Assembly (NCBI GenBank): GCA_963762545.1
Contig: CAVXLC010000002.1
Span: 186,001 to 250,000, forward strand
Direction: 5' to 3'
Source of the DNA: JABFSM01 sp963762545
GTDB lineage: Bacteria; Gemmatimonadota; Gemmatimonadetes; Gemmatimonadales; GWC2-71-9
Length of the DNA stretch: 64,000 bases
The position numbers were made by a program, and so were the translations under genes. This document shows positions 34,336 through 44,104 of this stretch, in pieces; positions within the stretch are counted from its first letter, which is position 1, and every line of letters starts with the position of its first letter. A model generated the notes under the pieces. That model was not told the DNA's origin, did no database searches, and saw only the letters and a program-made list of their open reading frames with translations.

Positions 34336-36504
34336 GTGTCGTCAATCAAGCTAACGAATCCGGCCTGCCCCCGTGGCCGGCATTGGGTGTTCACTGTCCG
34401 TACAGGGCTTGCCATCGCGGTGCTCGGCTGCGCCGGGTTCGGCTCTGCCTTGGCACAGGCCCTGGATCAGGGCCTGGTGGTCCGGCGGCTCAACTACACC
34501 GGCAACAAGTCGTTCGAGTCGAGCATCCTGGACGCGGCCATCGTCACGACCAACTCGACCTTTTTCGCGAGATCGTTCCTGACCCGCTGGTTGGGACTCG
34601 GCGGCAAGCGCTATCTGAACGAGCGCGCCTTCCGCACCGATGTCGAGCGCCTGAAGACATTCTACCGTATCCACGGGTATCTCGATGTGCAGGTGGACAC
34701 CGCCGTGGTTCGCACGCCGGCGGACGTGTACCTCACCTTTCTCATCAAGGAAAACGAGCCGGTCAAGGTTCGCACCTTCGAGATCACCGGCCTCGACACC
34801 ATCCCCGATGGGCACAACCTCACCGTAGCGCTTCCCCTCCGGGTGGGTCAGCCCTTCGACCGCACCCTGCTGCTCGCGACGGCGGACACGGTGGCGTCGC
34901 GGCTGCAGGAGCGCGGGTATCCGGAGGTCCGGGTCCTGCTCGGGAAGCGGGACGTGAACCGCGAGGAGCATACCGCGGACGTGGCCCTGGAGGTCCAGCC
35001 GGGCGTGCACTCGGTGATCGGGGAGATCCACGTCGAAGGCACTGAGACCGTGGACAGTACGTTCGTGCGATCGCTGCTGGCCACCGCACCGGGACGTCCG
35101 TTCAACGCCACCGAGCTGGGCCAGAGTCAGCGCAACCTGTATCGCTCCGAGCTGTTCCGGTTTGCTACCGTGCGACTGGATACGGCGCACTTCGTGGAAG
35201 GCTCCGGCGTCGTGCCCCTGACCATCGTGGTCACCGAGGGCGCCATGCACCGGGCTCGCGCCGTCATCGGCTACGGCACCAACGACTGTTTCCGTCTCGG
35301 CGCGGGCTGGACTGCGCGCAATGCCCTGGGCCACGGACAGATTTTCGACGTGTCCGCGCAAACCTCGAAGCTGGGCGTGGGAGAGCCGACCCTGGTCGGC
35401 GCGCTCCGCAATTCGATCTGTTCCGCGCTCAAGGACGACTCGGTCGGCTCGACCAAGCTCAATTACAACCTGTCCACGTCGTTTCGCCGGCCGCTGTTCA
35501 TCTCGCCCGCCAACACCCTGACGCTGTCCCTCTTTTCCGAGCGGAGGAGCGAGTTTGCGGTGTACATGCGCGAGGACGTGGGTGGATCGCTGACGCTGCT
35601 CCGGGAAACCCAGAACCGGATTCCGATCTCCCTGGCGTACCGGCTTTCCTACGGCCGGACCGAGGCCAACAACGTCTCGTTCTGCGCATTCTTCAATGCC
35701 TGCACCGAAACCGACATCGCCCAGCTCAGGCAGCGGCGGCTGCTGGCGACCCTGACGGCCAGCGCGGTGCGAGTCCGGGTCAACAACCCGCTGGACCCAT
35801 CCCGGGGCTCGACGCTGACGGCCGAGGTGACCAACAGCTCGCGCCTGATCGGCTCCTCCAAGTTCGCGCAGTTCACCCGCTTCCTGGGCGACGCCTCGTA
35901 CTACCAGCCGGTGGGACAGTCGGTGCTCGCGCTGCACCTCCGGGCCGGGATGGTGCTGTCGCCCAAGCTGGCCCTGGCCGGCGGGCAGTCGAATTTCGTT
36001 CCGCCGGAACAGCGATTCTATGCCGGCGGTCCGAACGATGTTCGGGGGTACAACCGCAACGAGCTCGGACCGCTGGTGTACGTCGTTACCGAAGCAGGGA
36101 TCGATTCCACCACCGGCAAGCCGATTCCCGCCCAGATCCGGAGCGCCGCCACCGGAGGCAACAGCCTGGTGGTGGGCAACGCCGAGTTCCGGATTCCCTC
36201 GCCGTTCTACCGGTCGTGGCTCCGGTTCGCCGCCTTCGTGGATGCCGGCACCGTCTGGGAACGGGGTGGGGGCTCGGCGTCGGGGCCGCAGGTCCGCGTC
36301 ACGCCGGGCGTCGGACTCCGGTTCGTGACGCCGCTCGGTCCGGCGCGGCTGGACGTGGCCTATAACGGCTATCCGATCCAGGCGGGCCGCCTCTACCTGA
36401 TTCACCGCACCGGCAATCTGGAGCTGCTGCAGGCCTCCTATCAGCCGCCCAAGCGGACTCTCCAGAACTGGGTGATTCAGCTCGGCGTGGGGCAGGCATT
36501 CTGA
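34336..36504 (+). CDS. Omp85/TamA-like outer-membrane assembly protein
   Basis: 722 residues from a GTG at 34336. A hydrophobic signal ends near GSALAQA. Three POTRA-like domains follow up to about residue 300 (LNYTGNKSFESSILDAAI, VRTFEITGLDTIPDG, IGEIHVEGTETVDSTFVRSLL). A C-terminal 16-strand barrel ends with the VNVxFxxG-like RLDVAYNGYPI region and an aromatic terminal residue. The RxGxxxR lid motif appears near FYAGGPNDVRGYNRNEL. Followed immediately by a TamB-like gene (TGATG overlap), it most likely forms a translocation and assembly module. Confidence 0.9.
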   Translation: MSSIKLTNPACPRGRHWVFTVRTGLAIAVLGCAGFGSALAQALDQGLVVRRLNYTGNKSFESSILDAAIVTTNSTFFARSFLTRWLGLGGKRYLNERAFRTDVERLKTFYRIHGYLDVQVDTAVVRTPADVYLTFLIKENEPVKVRTFEITGLDTIPDGHNLTVALPLRVGQPFDRTLLLATADTVASRLQERGYPEVRVLLGKRDVNREEHTADVALEVQPGVHSVIGEIHVEGTETVDSTFVRSLLATAPGRPFNATELGQSQRNLYRSELFRFATVRLDTAHFVEGSGVVPLTIVVTEGAMHRARAVIGYGTNDCFRLGAGWTARNALGHGQIFDVSAQTSKLGVGEPTLVGALRNSICSALKDDSVGSTKLNYNLSTSFRRPLFISPANTLTLSLFSERRSEFAVYMREDVGGSLTLLRETQNRIPISLAYRLSYGRTEANNVSFCAFFNACTETDIAQLRQRRLLATLTASAVRVRVNNPLDPSRGSTLTAEVTNSSRLIGSSKFAQFTRFLGDASYYQPVGQSVLALHLRAGMVLSPKLALAGGQSNFVPPEQRFYAGGPNDVRGYNRNELGPLVYVVTEAGIDSTTGKPIPAQIRSAATGGNSLVVGNAEFRIPSPFYRSWLRFAAFVDAGTVWERGGGSASGPQVRVTPGVGLRFVTPLGPARLDVAYNGYPIQAGRLYLIHRTGNLELLQASYQPPKRTLQNWVIQLGVGQAF

Positions 36505-39500
36505 TGCGCCGCCGCCTGCTGCGCTGGGTCTTCGTGGTGTTCGTCGGCGCGGTGGCCGCGGTGCTCGGGGTCGCCACCGCCACGCTCTATTCGCCCCCGG
36601 GCCGCGCGCTGCTGGTCCGGCTGGTGTCGAGCAAGGCGGGCGGCATGATCCGCGGCTCGCTCTCGATCGAGGCCGCGAGCGGGCGATGGCTCAACGGATT
36701 CGCTCTCGACGGGGTGGTCATCAAGGACAGCGCGGGCGTCCTGCTCGCCGACGTACCCCGGATCGAGGTCTCCTACAGCCTGGCCGAAATCCTGGCCGGA
36801 CGGATCGTGTTCAGTTCGCTCCGGCTCCACCATCCGGTATTGCAGATCATCAAGCACCGGAACGGACGGGCCAACTACCAGGAAATCTTCCATCTCGGGG
36901 AGGGGAGCTCCCCGCCGGGGAGCCGGCCCCAGCTGATCGAGATTCACGGCCTCACGATCGACAGCGGCACCGTGACGATCCGGCTGCCCTGGAATCCCGA
37001 CGGGCGGCTCCACACTCCCGCTCAGGTCGACTCGGCCCTGGCCTTCGAGCGCGCCAAGCCGGGACGGCGCATCGAGCCCGGGCCGGAGGGCCTCGAGATG
37101 GTGCGTACGCTCGAGGGTCTCGACGCGAGGATGCCGCTGGTCCGGGTGTCCAGTCCGGACAACGGTCCGACCCTCGTAGACATCGAGCGATTGCGGGTCC
37201 GCATCAGCGACCCCGCCGTCCAGCTGTCGGATCTCAAGGGGGAGGTCCGGACCAAGAACGACAGCCTGATCTTCAGTGTGGATCACGCCGACCTGCCGGG
37301 CACTTCGCTGTCCGGAGCCGGTCGACTCGACTGGCCCCGCGATACCATTCTGTACCACTTCGGACTCCAGGCCAGCCGGCTGGCGCTCCGCGACATGCGG
37401 TGGATCTCGCCGGGCTTCCCCGATTTCACCGGCGCGGCCCACATCGACGCCAGCTCGGTGAGCGGCAGCCGCACCGAGTACGATATCCGCAATCTCTCCG
37501 TGGGAGATTCAACCAGCCGCATGACCGGGCGACTCGTGGCGCTGACCGACATCTACAAGGGCCTGGGCTTCCGACATCTCGGTCTCGATCTCCAGAGTGT
37601 CAACCTCGACGTGGTACGCCCCTATCTCGATTCGGTTCCCTTCTACGGCACGATCACCGGCCGGCTGAGCGCGGACGGATTCTTCGAGGCGATGACGGTG
37701 TCCCTCGACTGGCGGTTCCGGGACGCGAAGATTCCCGGGGCCGAGAACCAGCTGGGGCTGGATGGCCTGCTGACGCTGGGGGGCGCGGACGGCATGTTCT
37801 TCCATGACGCCAAGCTCTCGAACACCGATCTGGACCTGCGCACGGTGCGCCGGGTGAGCCCGGCGGTCATCCTCGAGGGCCGGCTCGGCTTGGCCGGCTC
37901 GCTTGCGGGGCCCTGGAAGAACGTCGTGTTCGACGGCACCGCCGAACACCGGGATGACGACCGGCCCCCGAGCCGGATGACCGGCACGGTCCACCTCGAC
38001 ACCAGGGGGACGGTGCTGGGCCTCGAGACCGATGTGGTGCTCGACTCGCTGGCCTTCGAGGGCATTCGCCGCACCTTTCCCACCCTCAAGGCGCAGGGCT
38101 CGCTGGGCGGCCGGGTCCGGCTCTCGGGAACGCTCGAGCATCTGGCGGTCGACGCCGACGTGGGCGGAGCGCTCGGAAAAGTGCACGCCGTCGGCGGTGC
38201 CACGCTCGCGCCGCCTCGTTGGGGCGCCGACTCGATGCGGTTGAGCTTTACCGATCTCGATCTCCATGCGCTGACCGGAACCGCACCGGAGACTCGACTG
38301 CTGGGCACCTTGAATGGAACCGGCACCATCGATTCGGGCGTCCCGCCGGTGGGACGGCTGGCGCTCCGGCTTGGCAAAGGCCAGATCCGCGAGTTCACCC
38401 TGGACTCGGCGGTGGCCCGGCTCACCGCCGCCGACAGCATGATCCGGCTCGACACGCTCCGAGCGTACTTTGCCTCGGGCCAGGTCCGCGGCGGCGGCGC
38501 TGTCGGGTGGGCCGCTCCCAGGAGCGGACTGATGGCCTTCCACGCCGACGCGAAGGACCTGGCCCCGTTCGATTCCCTGGCCCTTCGGCTGACCGGTTTC
38601 TCCCGCGACAGTCTGATCGGGGTGCGAATGACCGGAAGCGCCCATGGCGACGTGACGCTCGAGGGCGCCCTGGGCGCCCTCAAGGTGGACGCCGCGGTGC
38701 AGGTCGATCCGTTCCGCTGGCTCACCTACCGCGCGAGCAACCTGGAGGGCCGGCTGCTCTGGCTGAGCGGCGATTCGGTGCTGACCGCCGGCGTGTCGGC
38801 CGACACGCTCACCGACGGCGTGCTGCAATTCACCGCCGTGCAGCTGGGCGGGCACGGTCGCTCCGATTCGCTCAACTGGATCGGCTCGGCGGAGAGCCGG
38901 AACTCGGTCCGGCTGGCGGGAGCCGGGGGATACCAACGCCTTCCCAATCTCACCCTCTTTCGCGCCGACACCCTGAGTCTCGATCTGCTGGGCCGCCAAT
39001 GGTGGCTGGCGCGGCCGGCGACGGCGCGCATTCGCGATTCCCTGGTGTCGATGGACACGGTGCGGTTCGTCACTCGCGACGGCTCCGGCAGCGTCGAGGT
39101 GGCCGGCGAGTTCTCCCGGGCCGCCCCCAGCAACCTGTCGGTTACCGCGCTGGGGATCGGGCTGCGCGAGATCTACGCCGTGATGCAGCGCGACACCGCG
39201 GGCATCCAGGGTTCGGTCCAGGTCGACGCGCGGATGGCCGGCACGACCAGGGCGCCGGAGCTTCGGGGAACCGGGAGCCTCACCGGGGGAGTCTTCGGCG
39301 ACTTCCAGGCCCCGCTGGTCCGAGCCGCGTTCGACTACCGCGACCACGCATTGCGTTCCAACCTCACCTTCTGGCGCACCGGCGTTCCGGTCGTGGAGGT
39401 GGATGCCTCCCTCCCGCTCGATCTGGCCTTCAGCGGAGTGGCCAAGCGGCAGCTTCCCGGTCCGATCCATATCGCGGCCAAGGGAGACAGTGTCGACCTG

Positions 39501-40904
39501 GCCATCGTGGAGGCCTTCACCCCGAACCTGCGGAAGGTCACCGGGTTCCTCAACCTGGACGCCCGGGTGGAAGGGACCTGGGACACGCCGCGGCTGGCTG
39601 GTGAGGCCCATCTGCTCGACGGCGGCGCGGACGTCCCCGCGCTCGGCGTTCGGTATGGGCCCATCACCGGCGGACTCAACTTCTCCGGTGACTCGATCGT
39701 CCCGGACGTGAAGGTCCACGGCCGGACCGGAGAGCTGGACGTGACGGGGGCGGTGCGGCTCCAGCACCTCACCACCCCGACGCTCGACCTGGCCCTTTCG
39801 GCCCGGGAGTTCGAGCTGATCGACGTCCGCGACTATCTCAAGATCCAGACCTGGGGTGACGTGAACCTGACCGGCACGTTGTTTCACCCGGTGCTGACCG
39901 GGTCGGGACGATTCACCAACAGCATCATCTATTTCTCGGACCTGGTCTCCAAGGACGTCGTGAATCTCGAAGACCCGCTCTATGCCGATCTGGTGGACAC
40001 GCTCGCGATCCGGCAGCGGGGGCTCGGGGCGAATTTCCAGAGCCGGTTTCTTGATTCCCTCTCCATCAAGGATCTCGACTTCATCGCCGGCACCGGCGTC
40101 TGGCTCCGGTCCAACGAGGCCAACTTCCAGCTCGAGGGACGGCTCCGGGTCAACAAGACCCGCAAGCTGTACCAGATCGAGGGGAGCCTCAACACACCGC
40201 GTGGCACCTACACTCTCGAAATCGGGCCGACGATCTCCCGGACCTTCACCGTCGAACGGGGCTCGGTGCGTTACTTCGGCGACCTCAATGCGGAGCTGGA
40301 TGTCCAGGCGCGCAATGTGGTCAAGACTTCGGAAGGAAGTCAGGATGAGATCCCGGTCATCGCCCATATCACCGGAACCCTCGAAGTGCCCACGCTGACG
40401 CTTTCCACGCCACCGGACCGACCCCCGATGTCGCAGCCGGAGCTCATCTCCCTGTTGGTGTTCGGCACCAGCCGGGCTTTTCAGAACGGATTCAACGTCC
40501 AGGCGGGCGCCACCTCGGCGGCGCTCAACGCGCTCGCCAACGAGCTGCAGCGAACGCTCACCTCGGCCCAGCACGCTCCCGACATCGTGGAGATCCGCCA
40601 GGGACTGTCTCTCGGCAGCGGGTTCGGGAGCCAGGTCCAGTCCGCCACCGAGATCGCGGTGGGGAATTCGATCGGCAGCAAGCTGTTCGTCACGGCCAAC
40701 GTCGGGTTCTGCCTCAACTCGAGCCAGAACCCGTTCAGCGCCAAGAACCTGGGTGCGAGCCTCGAATACCGGTTCCGGCGGGAGCTCCGGATGGTGATCT
40801 CGGCCGAGCCGGTGCAAACCTGTTTCGGTGTCGGAGCCGAGACGCTGCTCAACACCCGGCGCTACCAGTTCGGCGCCGAGCTTCGCTGGGACCGGGACTA
40901 CTAG
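36504..40904 (+). CDS. TamB-like protein (DUF490), AsmA-type bridge
   Basis: 1466 residues. A single N-terminal hydrophobic anchor (residues 9-27) is followed by about 1300 residues of beta-rich repeats, expected to form a long hydrophobic groove. The C-terminal 300 residues carry the TamB/DUF490 domain (GDVNLTGTLFHPVLTGSGRFTN, RNVVKTSEGSQDEIPV, PPMSQPELISLLVFG). It is thought to span the periplasm with the TamA-like partner and move lipids or substrates between membranes. A putative lipid kinase gene begins 3 bases later. Confidence 0.92.
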   Translation: MRRRLLRWVFVVFVGAVAAVLGVATATLYSPPGRALLVRLVSSKAGGMIRGSLSIEAASGRWLNGFALDGVVIKDSAGVLLADVPRIEVSYSLAEILAGRIVFSSLRLHHPVLQIIKHRNGRANYQEIFHLGEGSSPPGSRPQLIEIHGLTIDSGTVTIRLPWNPDGRLHTPAQVDSALAFERAKPGRRIEPGPEGLEMVRTLEGLDARMPLVRVSSPDNGPTLVDIERLRVRISDPAVQLSDLKGEVRTKNDSLIFSVDHADLPGTSLSGAGRLDWPRDTILYHFGLQASRLALRDMRWISPGFPDFTGAAHIDASSVSGSRTEYDIRNLSVGDSTSRMTGRLVALTDIYKGLGFRHLGLDLQSVNLDVVRPYLDSVPFYGTITGRLSADGFFEAMTVSLDWRFRDAKIPGAENQLGLDGLLTLGGADGMFFHDAKLSNTDLDLRTVRRVSPAVILEGRLGLAGSLAGPWKNVVFDGTAEHRDDDRPPSRMTGTVHLDTRGTVLGLETDVVLDSLAFEGIRRTFPTLKAQGSLGGRVRLSGTLEHLAVDADVGGALGKVHAVGGATLAPPRWGADSMRLSFTDLDLHALTGTAPETRLLGTLNGTGTIDSGVPPVGRLALRLGKGQIREFTLDSAVARLTAADSMIRLDTLRAYFASGQVRGGGAVGWAAPRSGLMAFHADAKDLAPFDSLALRLTGFSRDSLIGVRMTGSAHGDVTLEGALGALKVDAAVQVDPFRWLTYRASNLEGRLLWLSGDSVLTAGVSADTLTDGVLQFTAVQLGGHGRSDSLNWIGSAESRNSVRLAGAGGYQRLPNLTLFRADTLSLDLLGRQWWLARPATARIRDSLVSMDTVRFVTRDGSGSVEVAGEFSRAAPSNLSVTALGIGLREIYAVMQRDTAGIQGSVQVDARMAGTTRAPELRGTGSLTGGVFGDFQAPLVRAAFDYRDHALRSNLTFWRTGVPVVEVDASLPLDLAFSGVAKRQLPGPIHIAAKGDSVDLAIVEAFTPNLRKVTGFLNLDARVEGTWDTPRLAGEAHLLDGGADVPALGVRYGPITGGLNFSGDSIVPDVKVHGRTGELDVTGAVRLQHLTTPTLDLALSAREFELIDVRDYLKIQTWGDVNLTGTLFHPVLTGSGRFTNSIIYFSDLVSKDVVNLEDPLYADLVDTLAIRQRGLGANFQSRFLDSLSIKDLDFIAGTGVWLRSNEANFQLEGRLRVNKTRKLYQIEGSLNTPRGTYTLEIGPTISRTFTVERGSVRYFGDLNAELDVQARNVVKTSEGSQDEIPVIAHITGTLEVPTLTLSTPPDRPPMSQPELISLLVFGTSRAFQNGFNVQAGATSAALNALANELQRTLTSAQHAPDIVEIRQGLSLGSGFGSQVQSATEIAVGNSIGSKLFVTANVGFCLNSSQNPFSAKNLGASLEYRFRRELRMVISAEPVQTCFGVGAETLLNTRRYQFGAELRWDRDY

Positions 40905-40906
40905 GA

Positions 40907-41812
40907 GTGGCCCGGGTCCTTCTCATCGCCAATCCAGTGGCCGCGCGGCACGATGACGCCATTCGTCACCGGGTGGTGGAGTACCTCGGCCGGGAGGGCT
41001 GGCAGGTGGAGATGGCGGTGACCACGGGCCCGGGCGACGCCCGGGACCTGGCTGCCCAGGGCCTCGCGTCGGGCGTCGACGCCGTGGCCGTTTTCGGCGG
41101 AGACGGCACCACCATGCAGGCGGCGGCCGCGATGGTCGGAACCGGCGTGCCGCTGGCCCTGATTCCCGGCGGCACCGGAAATCTGCTCGCGGGCAACCTC
41201 AGGATTCCCACCAATCCGGTGCGGGCGGCGCGGTCCCTGGTGCGGGGCCACGCCCGGGTGATCGACCTCGGGCGGGTGGTGTTCCCCGACGGAGAGCACT
41301 ACTTCGGCGTGGCCTGCGGCGCCGGCGTCGACGCCGAAGTCATGGGGGGCACCCCAATCGCCAGCAAACGGCGCTGGGGCATCGGTGCCTACTTCGCCAG
41401 CACCTTCCGGGTCCTCCCGACGATCAGGAGTTCTGCCTGCACGGTCTCGGTGGACGGGGTGGCCTTCGACTTCCCGGCCGCGCTGGTGCTGATCATGAAC
41501 TGTGGCGAGATGATCCCGCCGTTCGTGCGGATCCGGCCCGAGATCAACCCGGACGACGGCCTTCTCGACCTGGTCGCCGTTTCGGCCGACACGCCGTGGG
41601 AGGGAATCCGGGGCCTCCTCCGCGTGGTCTTCGATGGCCGCCGCGAGGAGATCCGGGAGACGCCCTACCTTCGCTATGCGCGCGGAACCCGCTTCACCGT
41701 GGCATGCGGCGGTCACCTTCCCGTGCAGTTCGACGGCGACCCGGTCGGCCACACCCCGTTCAGCGCCGAAGTCTGCCCCCAGGCGCTGGCGGTGATGGTG
41801 CCGAAGGAGTGA
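40907..41812 (+). CDS. Diacylglycerol kinase/lipid kinase family protein
   Basis: 301 residues from a GTG at 40907, with AGGA overlapping the preceding stop. The nucleotide motif is AVFGGDGTTMQAAA (about residue 60), followed by LIPGGTGNLLAGNL, both hallmarks of DAGK_cat (YegS/BmrU type). The C-domain has INPDDGLLDLVAV. It phosphorylates a lipid such as diacylglycerol using ATP at the membrane. Location just after tamB suggests a part in envelope lipid turnover. Confidence 0.88.
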   Translation: MARVLLIANPVAARHDDAIRHRVVEYLGREGWQVEMAVTTGPGDARDLAAQGLASGVDAVAVFGGDGTTMQAAAAMVGTGVPLALIPGGTGNLLAGNLRIPTNPVRAARSLVRGHARVIDLGRVVFPDGEHYFGVACGAGVDAEVMGGTPIASKRRWGIGAYFASTFRVLPTIRSSACTVSVDGVAFDFPAALVLIMNCGEMIPPFVRIRPEINPDDGLLDLVAVSADTPWEGIRGLLRVVFDGRREEIRETPYLRYARGTRFTVACGGHLPVQFDGDPVGHTPFSAEVCPQALAVMVPKE

Positions 41813-41830
41813 CCCCTGAAATCCGGTGTA

Positions 41831-41857
41831 TTGCGCTCGGAAGCAACTGCCTACATT
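41831..41857 (+). promoter_or_regulatory. Promoter candidate TTGCGC-15-TACATT before the regulator gene
   Basis: TTGCGC (41831-41836) and TACATT (41852-41857) lie 15 bases apart. The -10 ends 11 bases before the ATG at 41869, giving a leader of only a few bases. Confidence 0.4.
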
Positions 41858-41868
41858 CTTGACAGACG

Positions 41869-43212
41869 ATGACCGACTCCGTCCTGCTGATTCATGACGA
41901 CAGCGGCTTGCTCCGCAGCATCGGCGCCCGATTCGAACAGGCGGGCTGCGAGGTCTTGCGGGAGCTCTCCGGCGAGGCGGGGGCCGCGACACTGGCGCGG
42001 GCTCATCCCGACGTCGTCTGCGTGGCGATGCACCTCACCGACGGAGCGCCGGCGCTGGTGCAGAAGCTGGCCTCGAACCACGCCCTGGTGGTGGTGTTCG
42101 GGGAGCAGCTCGATGGCGCTGCGTCGGCGCGGGTGATGGCAGCGGGAGCGAGCCGGGTGGTGGACACGGCCCACGATCCCGAGCTGCTGCTCTCGGTGGC
42201 GCAACGGGCGGCCGCCGAGGGGCGCCGGCGGCGGGCGGCCGACTGGCAGTTCCGCGAAGGCTCGCCCCGATTCGGGCTGGAGTCGCTGGGCGGCTCGCCC
42301 GCGCTCCGCCAACTGTCCCATCAGATCGGCCTCCTGGCCCAGAGCGAGCGGACCACGCTGCTCATCACCGGCGAAACCGGGATCGGCAAGGCGTGGGCGG
42401 CGCGGGTCATTCACGACCTCGGGGCCCGCTCGGGGCGGCCGTTCCTGTCGGTGCGGCTGGGCGGGCGGAACGCCGGCTATCTCGAATCGCTGGTCTTCGG
42501 TCACGAGAAAGGCGCCTTCGTCGAGGCCACCGAACGCCGCCGCGGCCTGCTCGAGCTGGCCGAGGGCGGTACGCTGCTGCTTCGCGAGATCGCGGAGTTG
42601 CCGGCCGAGCTGCAGCCCAAGCTCCTCCGGGTCCTCGAGACCAAGACCTTCCGGCGGCTGGGGGGCACCCACGATATCGCCGCGGACACCCGGCTCATGG
42701 TCACGACCCGGCGGGACCTCGCCGCCGAAGTGGATGCCGAGCGGTTCCGTCAGGACCTGTTCTACCGCCTGAGCGTGATGTCGCTGGCCATGCCGCCGCT
42801 CCGGGACCGCTCGACCGAGGATCGCGCGGGAGTGATCACGGCGATTCATGGCGAGCTCCGGGGCATCTACCCCGAGGGGCCGGCGGTGATCTCCCCGGAC
42901 GCGCTGAGCCGGCTCAACGAGTACGCCTGGCCCGGCAACATCCGCGAGATGGAGGGCGTGCTGGAGCGCAGCATGGTCATCGCCCGGGGGCAGATCGCCA
43001 TCGGGGTGGAGCACCTGCCCGGTGAGTTCCGGGCCCGTCCCGGCATCGGCGACCGGCGCCACACGCCGATGAGCATCGAGGATCTGGAGCGGCAGCACAT
43101 CGAGCGGACCCTGCGCTACCACGGCGGGAACCGGACCCGGGCCGCCAAGGAGCTCGGCATCTCCCGCGCGACCCTGATCAACAAGATCAAGCTGTACGGG
43201 CTGACCGACTGA
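41869..43212 (+). CDS. Degenerate NtrC-family regulator (receiver + AAA+ + Fis HTH)
   Basis: 447 residues. Residues 1-120 form a receiver-like domain with the acidic pair at H9-D10-D11, but Ala53 stands where the phospho-acceptor Asp should be. Residues about 140-370 form the AAA+ domain: Walker A GETGIGK (168-174) is present, but the GAFTGA sigma-54 loop reads GAFVEA (215-220) and Walker B reads LLLREI, with Arg239 in place of Asp. Arg fingers (RQDLFYRLSVMSLAMPPLRDR) remain. The C-terminus is a good Fis helix-turn-helix (NRTRAAKELGISRATLINKI). It probably binds DNA without acting on sigma-54. Confidence 0.92.
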   Translation: MTDSVLLIHDDSGLLRSIGARFEQAGCEVLRELSGEAGAATLARAHPDVVCVAMHLTDGAPALVQKLASNHALVVVFGEQLDGAASARVMAAGASRVVDTAHDPELLLSVAQRAAAEGRRRRAADWQFREGSPRFGLESLGGSPALRQLSHQIGLLAQSERTTLLITGETGIGKAWAARVIHDLGARSGRPFLSVRLGGRNAGYLESLVFGHEKGAFVEATERRRGLLELAEGGTLLLREIAELPAELQPKLLRVLETKTFRRLGGTHDIAADTRLMVTTRRDLAAEVDAERFRQDLFYRLSVMSLAMPPLRDRSTEDRAGVITAIHGELRGIYPEGPAVISPDALSRLNEYAWPGNIREMEGVLERSMVIARGQIAIGVEHLPGEFRARPGIGDRRHTPMSIEDLERQHIERTLRYHGGNRTRAAKELGISRATLINKIKLYGLTD

Positions 43213-43217
43213 CCCCC

Positions 43218-43409
43218 ATGACTCCCGTCCCCCGGAAGCCGGCGACCGATCTGATGCAGTGCCGCGCCTGCGGACGGGAGGAGCGCGCGTCCGAGGGGTA
43301 CCCCTGTTCCCGCTGCGGCACCTTCATCTGCCTCATCTGCAGCATGCGCGGCGTGACCCTCTGCCGGAACTGCTCCATCGAAACCGGGGGCGGAACGACG
43401 AACGCGTGA
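43218..43409 (+). CDS. Small zinc-ribbon protein (four CxxC pairs)
   Basis: 63 residues. Four CxxC pairs (CRAC, CSRC, CLIC, CRNC) are spaced to bind two zinc ions, as in B-box or double zinc-ribbon proteins. No other domain is visible. It begins 6 bases after the regulator stop, and its own stop overlaps the HAD start (GTGA), so it is probably co-translated with both. The function is unknown. Confidence 0.75.
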   Translation: MTPVPRKPATDLMQCRACGREERASEGYPCSRCGTFICLICSMRGVTLCRNCSIETGGGTTNA

Positions 43410-44104
43410 AGCGCAAGCTCGTCCTCTTCGATATCGATGGCACCCTCCTTCTCTCCGCCGGCGCCGGCCGCCGCGCGATCCACGCGGCGTTCCGGGAGCG
43501 GGGGGTGGACCTGGCGACGGTGTCGGGCATCCGGTTCGACGGGAAGACCGACCCTCAGATCATCGTCGAGCTGCTCGAGGCGGCGGGGCACCCCCCGCCG
43601 CACACTCCCGCCCGGATCACCGAGCTGCTGGATCTGTATGTCTCCCATCTGGAGCGGGATCTGACCGAGCACGGGCACCGCTCCCGGGTGATGCCGGGCA
43701 TTCCGGCGCTGCTCGACGCCTTGGAGGCGGATGTGGGAGTGGTGCTCGGGCTGCTCACCGGCAACGTGGTCACCGGGGCCAGGCTCAAGCTGGTCGCGGC
43801 GGGGCTCGACCCCGAGCGCTTCGTCGTCGGGGCCTACGGCTCGGACCACCATCGGCGCAACGAGCTGCCTCCGGTCGCGGCCCGGCGCGCCGAGCCGCAC
43901 TTCGGACGGGTCCCGTCGGGCGCCGAGGTGGTGATCATCGGTGACACCCCGGCCGACGTGCGCTGCGGGGACTGCATCGGCGCCCGCACCATTGCCGTGG
44001 CGACCGGCGGCTACACCGTGAGCGAGCTCGAGGCCACCGGCGCCGACCGGGTGTTCGCCGATTTTGCGGAGGTGGAGCGGGCCCGGGAGGCGATCCTATC
44101 CTAG
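43406..44104 (+). CDS. HAD-superfamily hydrolase (phosphoglycolate phosphatase-like)
   Basis: 232 residues from a GTG at 43406. Motif I is LFDIDGTLL (nucleophile Asp, about residue 9), motif II GLLTGN (Thr, about residue 118), a Lys lies in the RLKLVAAGL region, and motif III/IV is VVIIGDTPADVRCG (Asp pair). A helical cap with RFDGKTDPQI lies between I and II. Such enzymes dephosphorylate small phosphates; phosphoglycolate would fit with the glycolate oxidase genes elsewhere in the window, but that is only a suggestion. Confidence 0.9.
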   Translation: MKRKLVLFDIDGTLLLSAGAGRRAIHAAFRERGVDLATVSGIRFDGKTDPQIIVELLEAAGHPPPHTPARITELLDLYVSHLERDLTEHGHRSRVMPGIPALLDALEADVGVVLGLLTGNVVTGARLKLVAAGLDPERFVVGAYGSDHHRRNELPPVAARRAEPHFGRVPSGAEVVIIGDTPADVRCGDCIGARTIAVATGGYTVSELEATGADRVFADFAEVERAREAILS

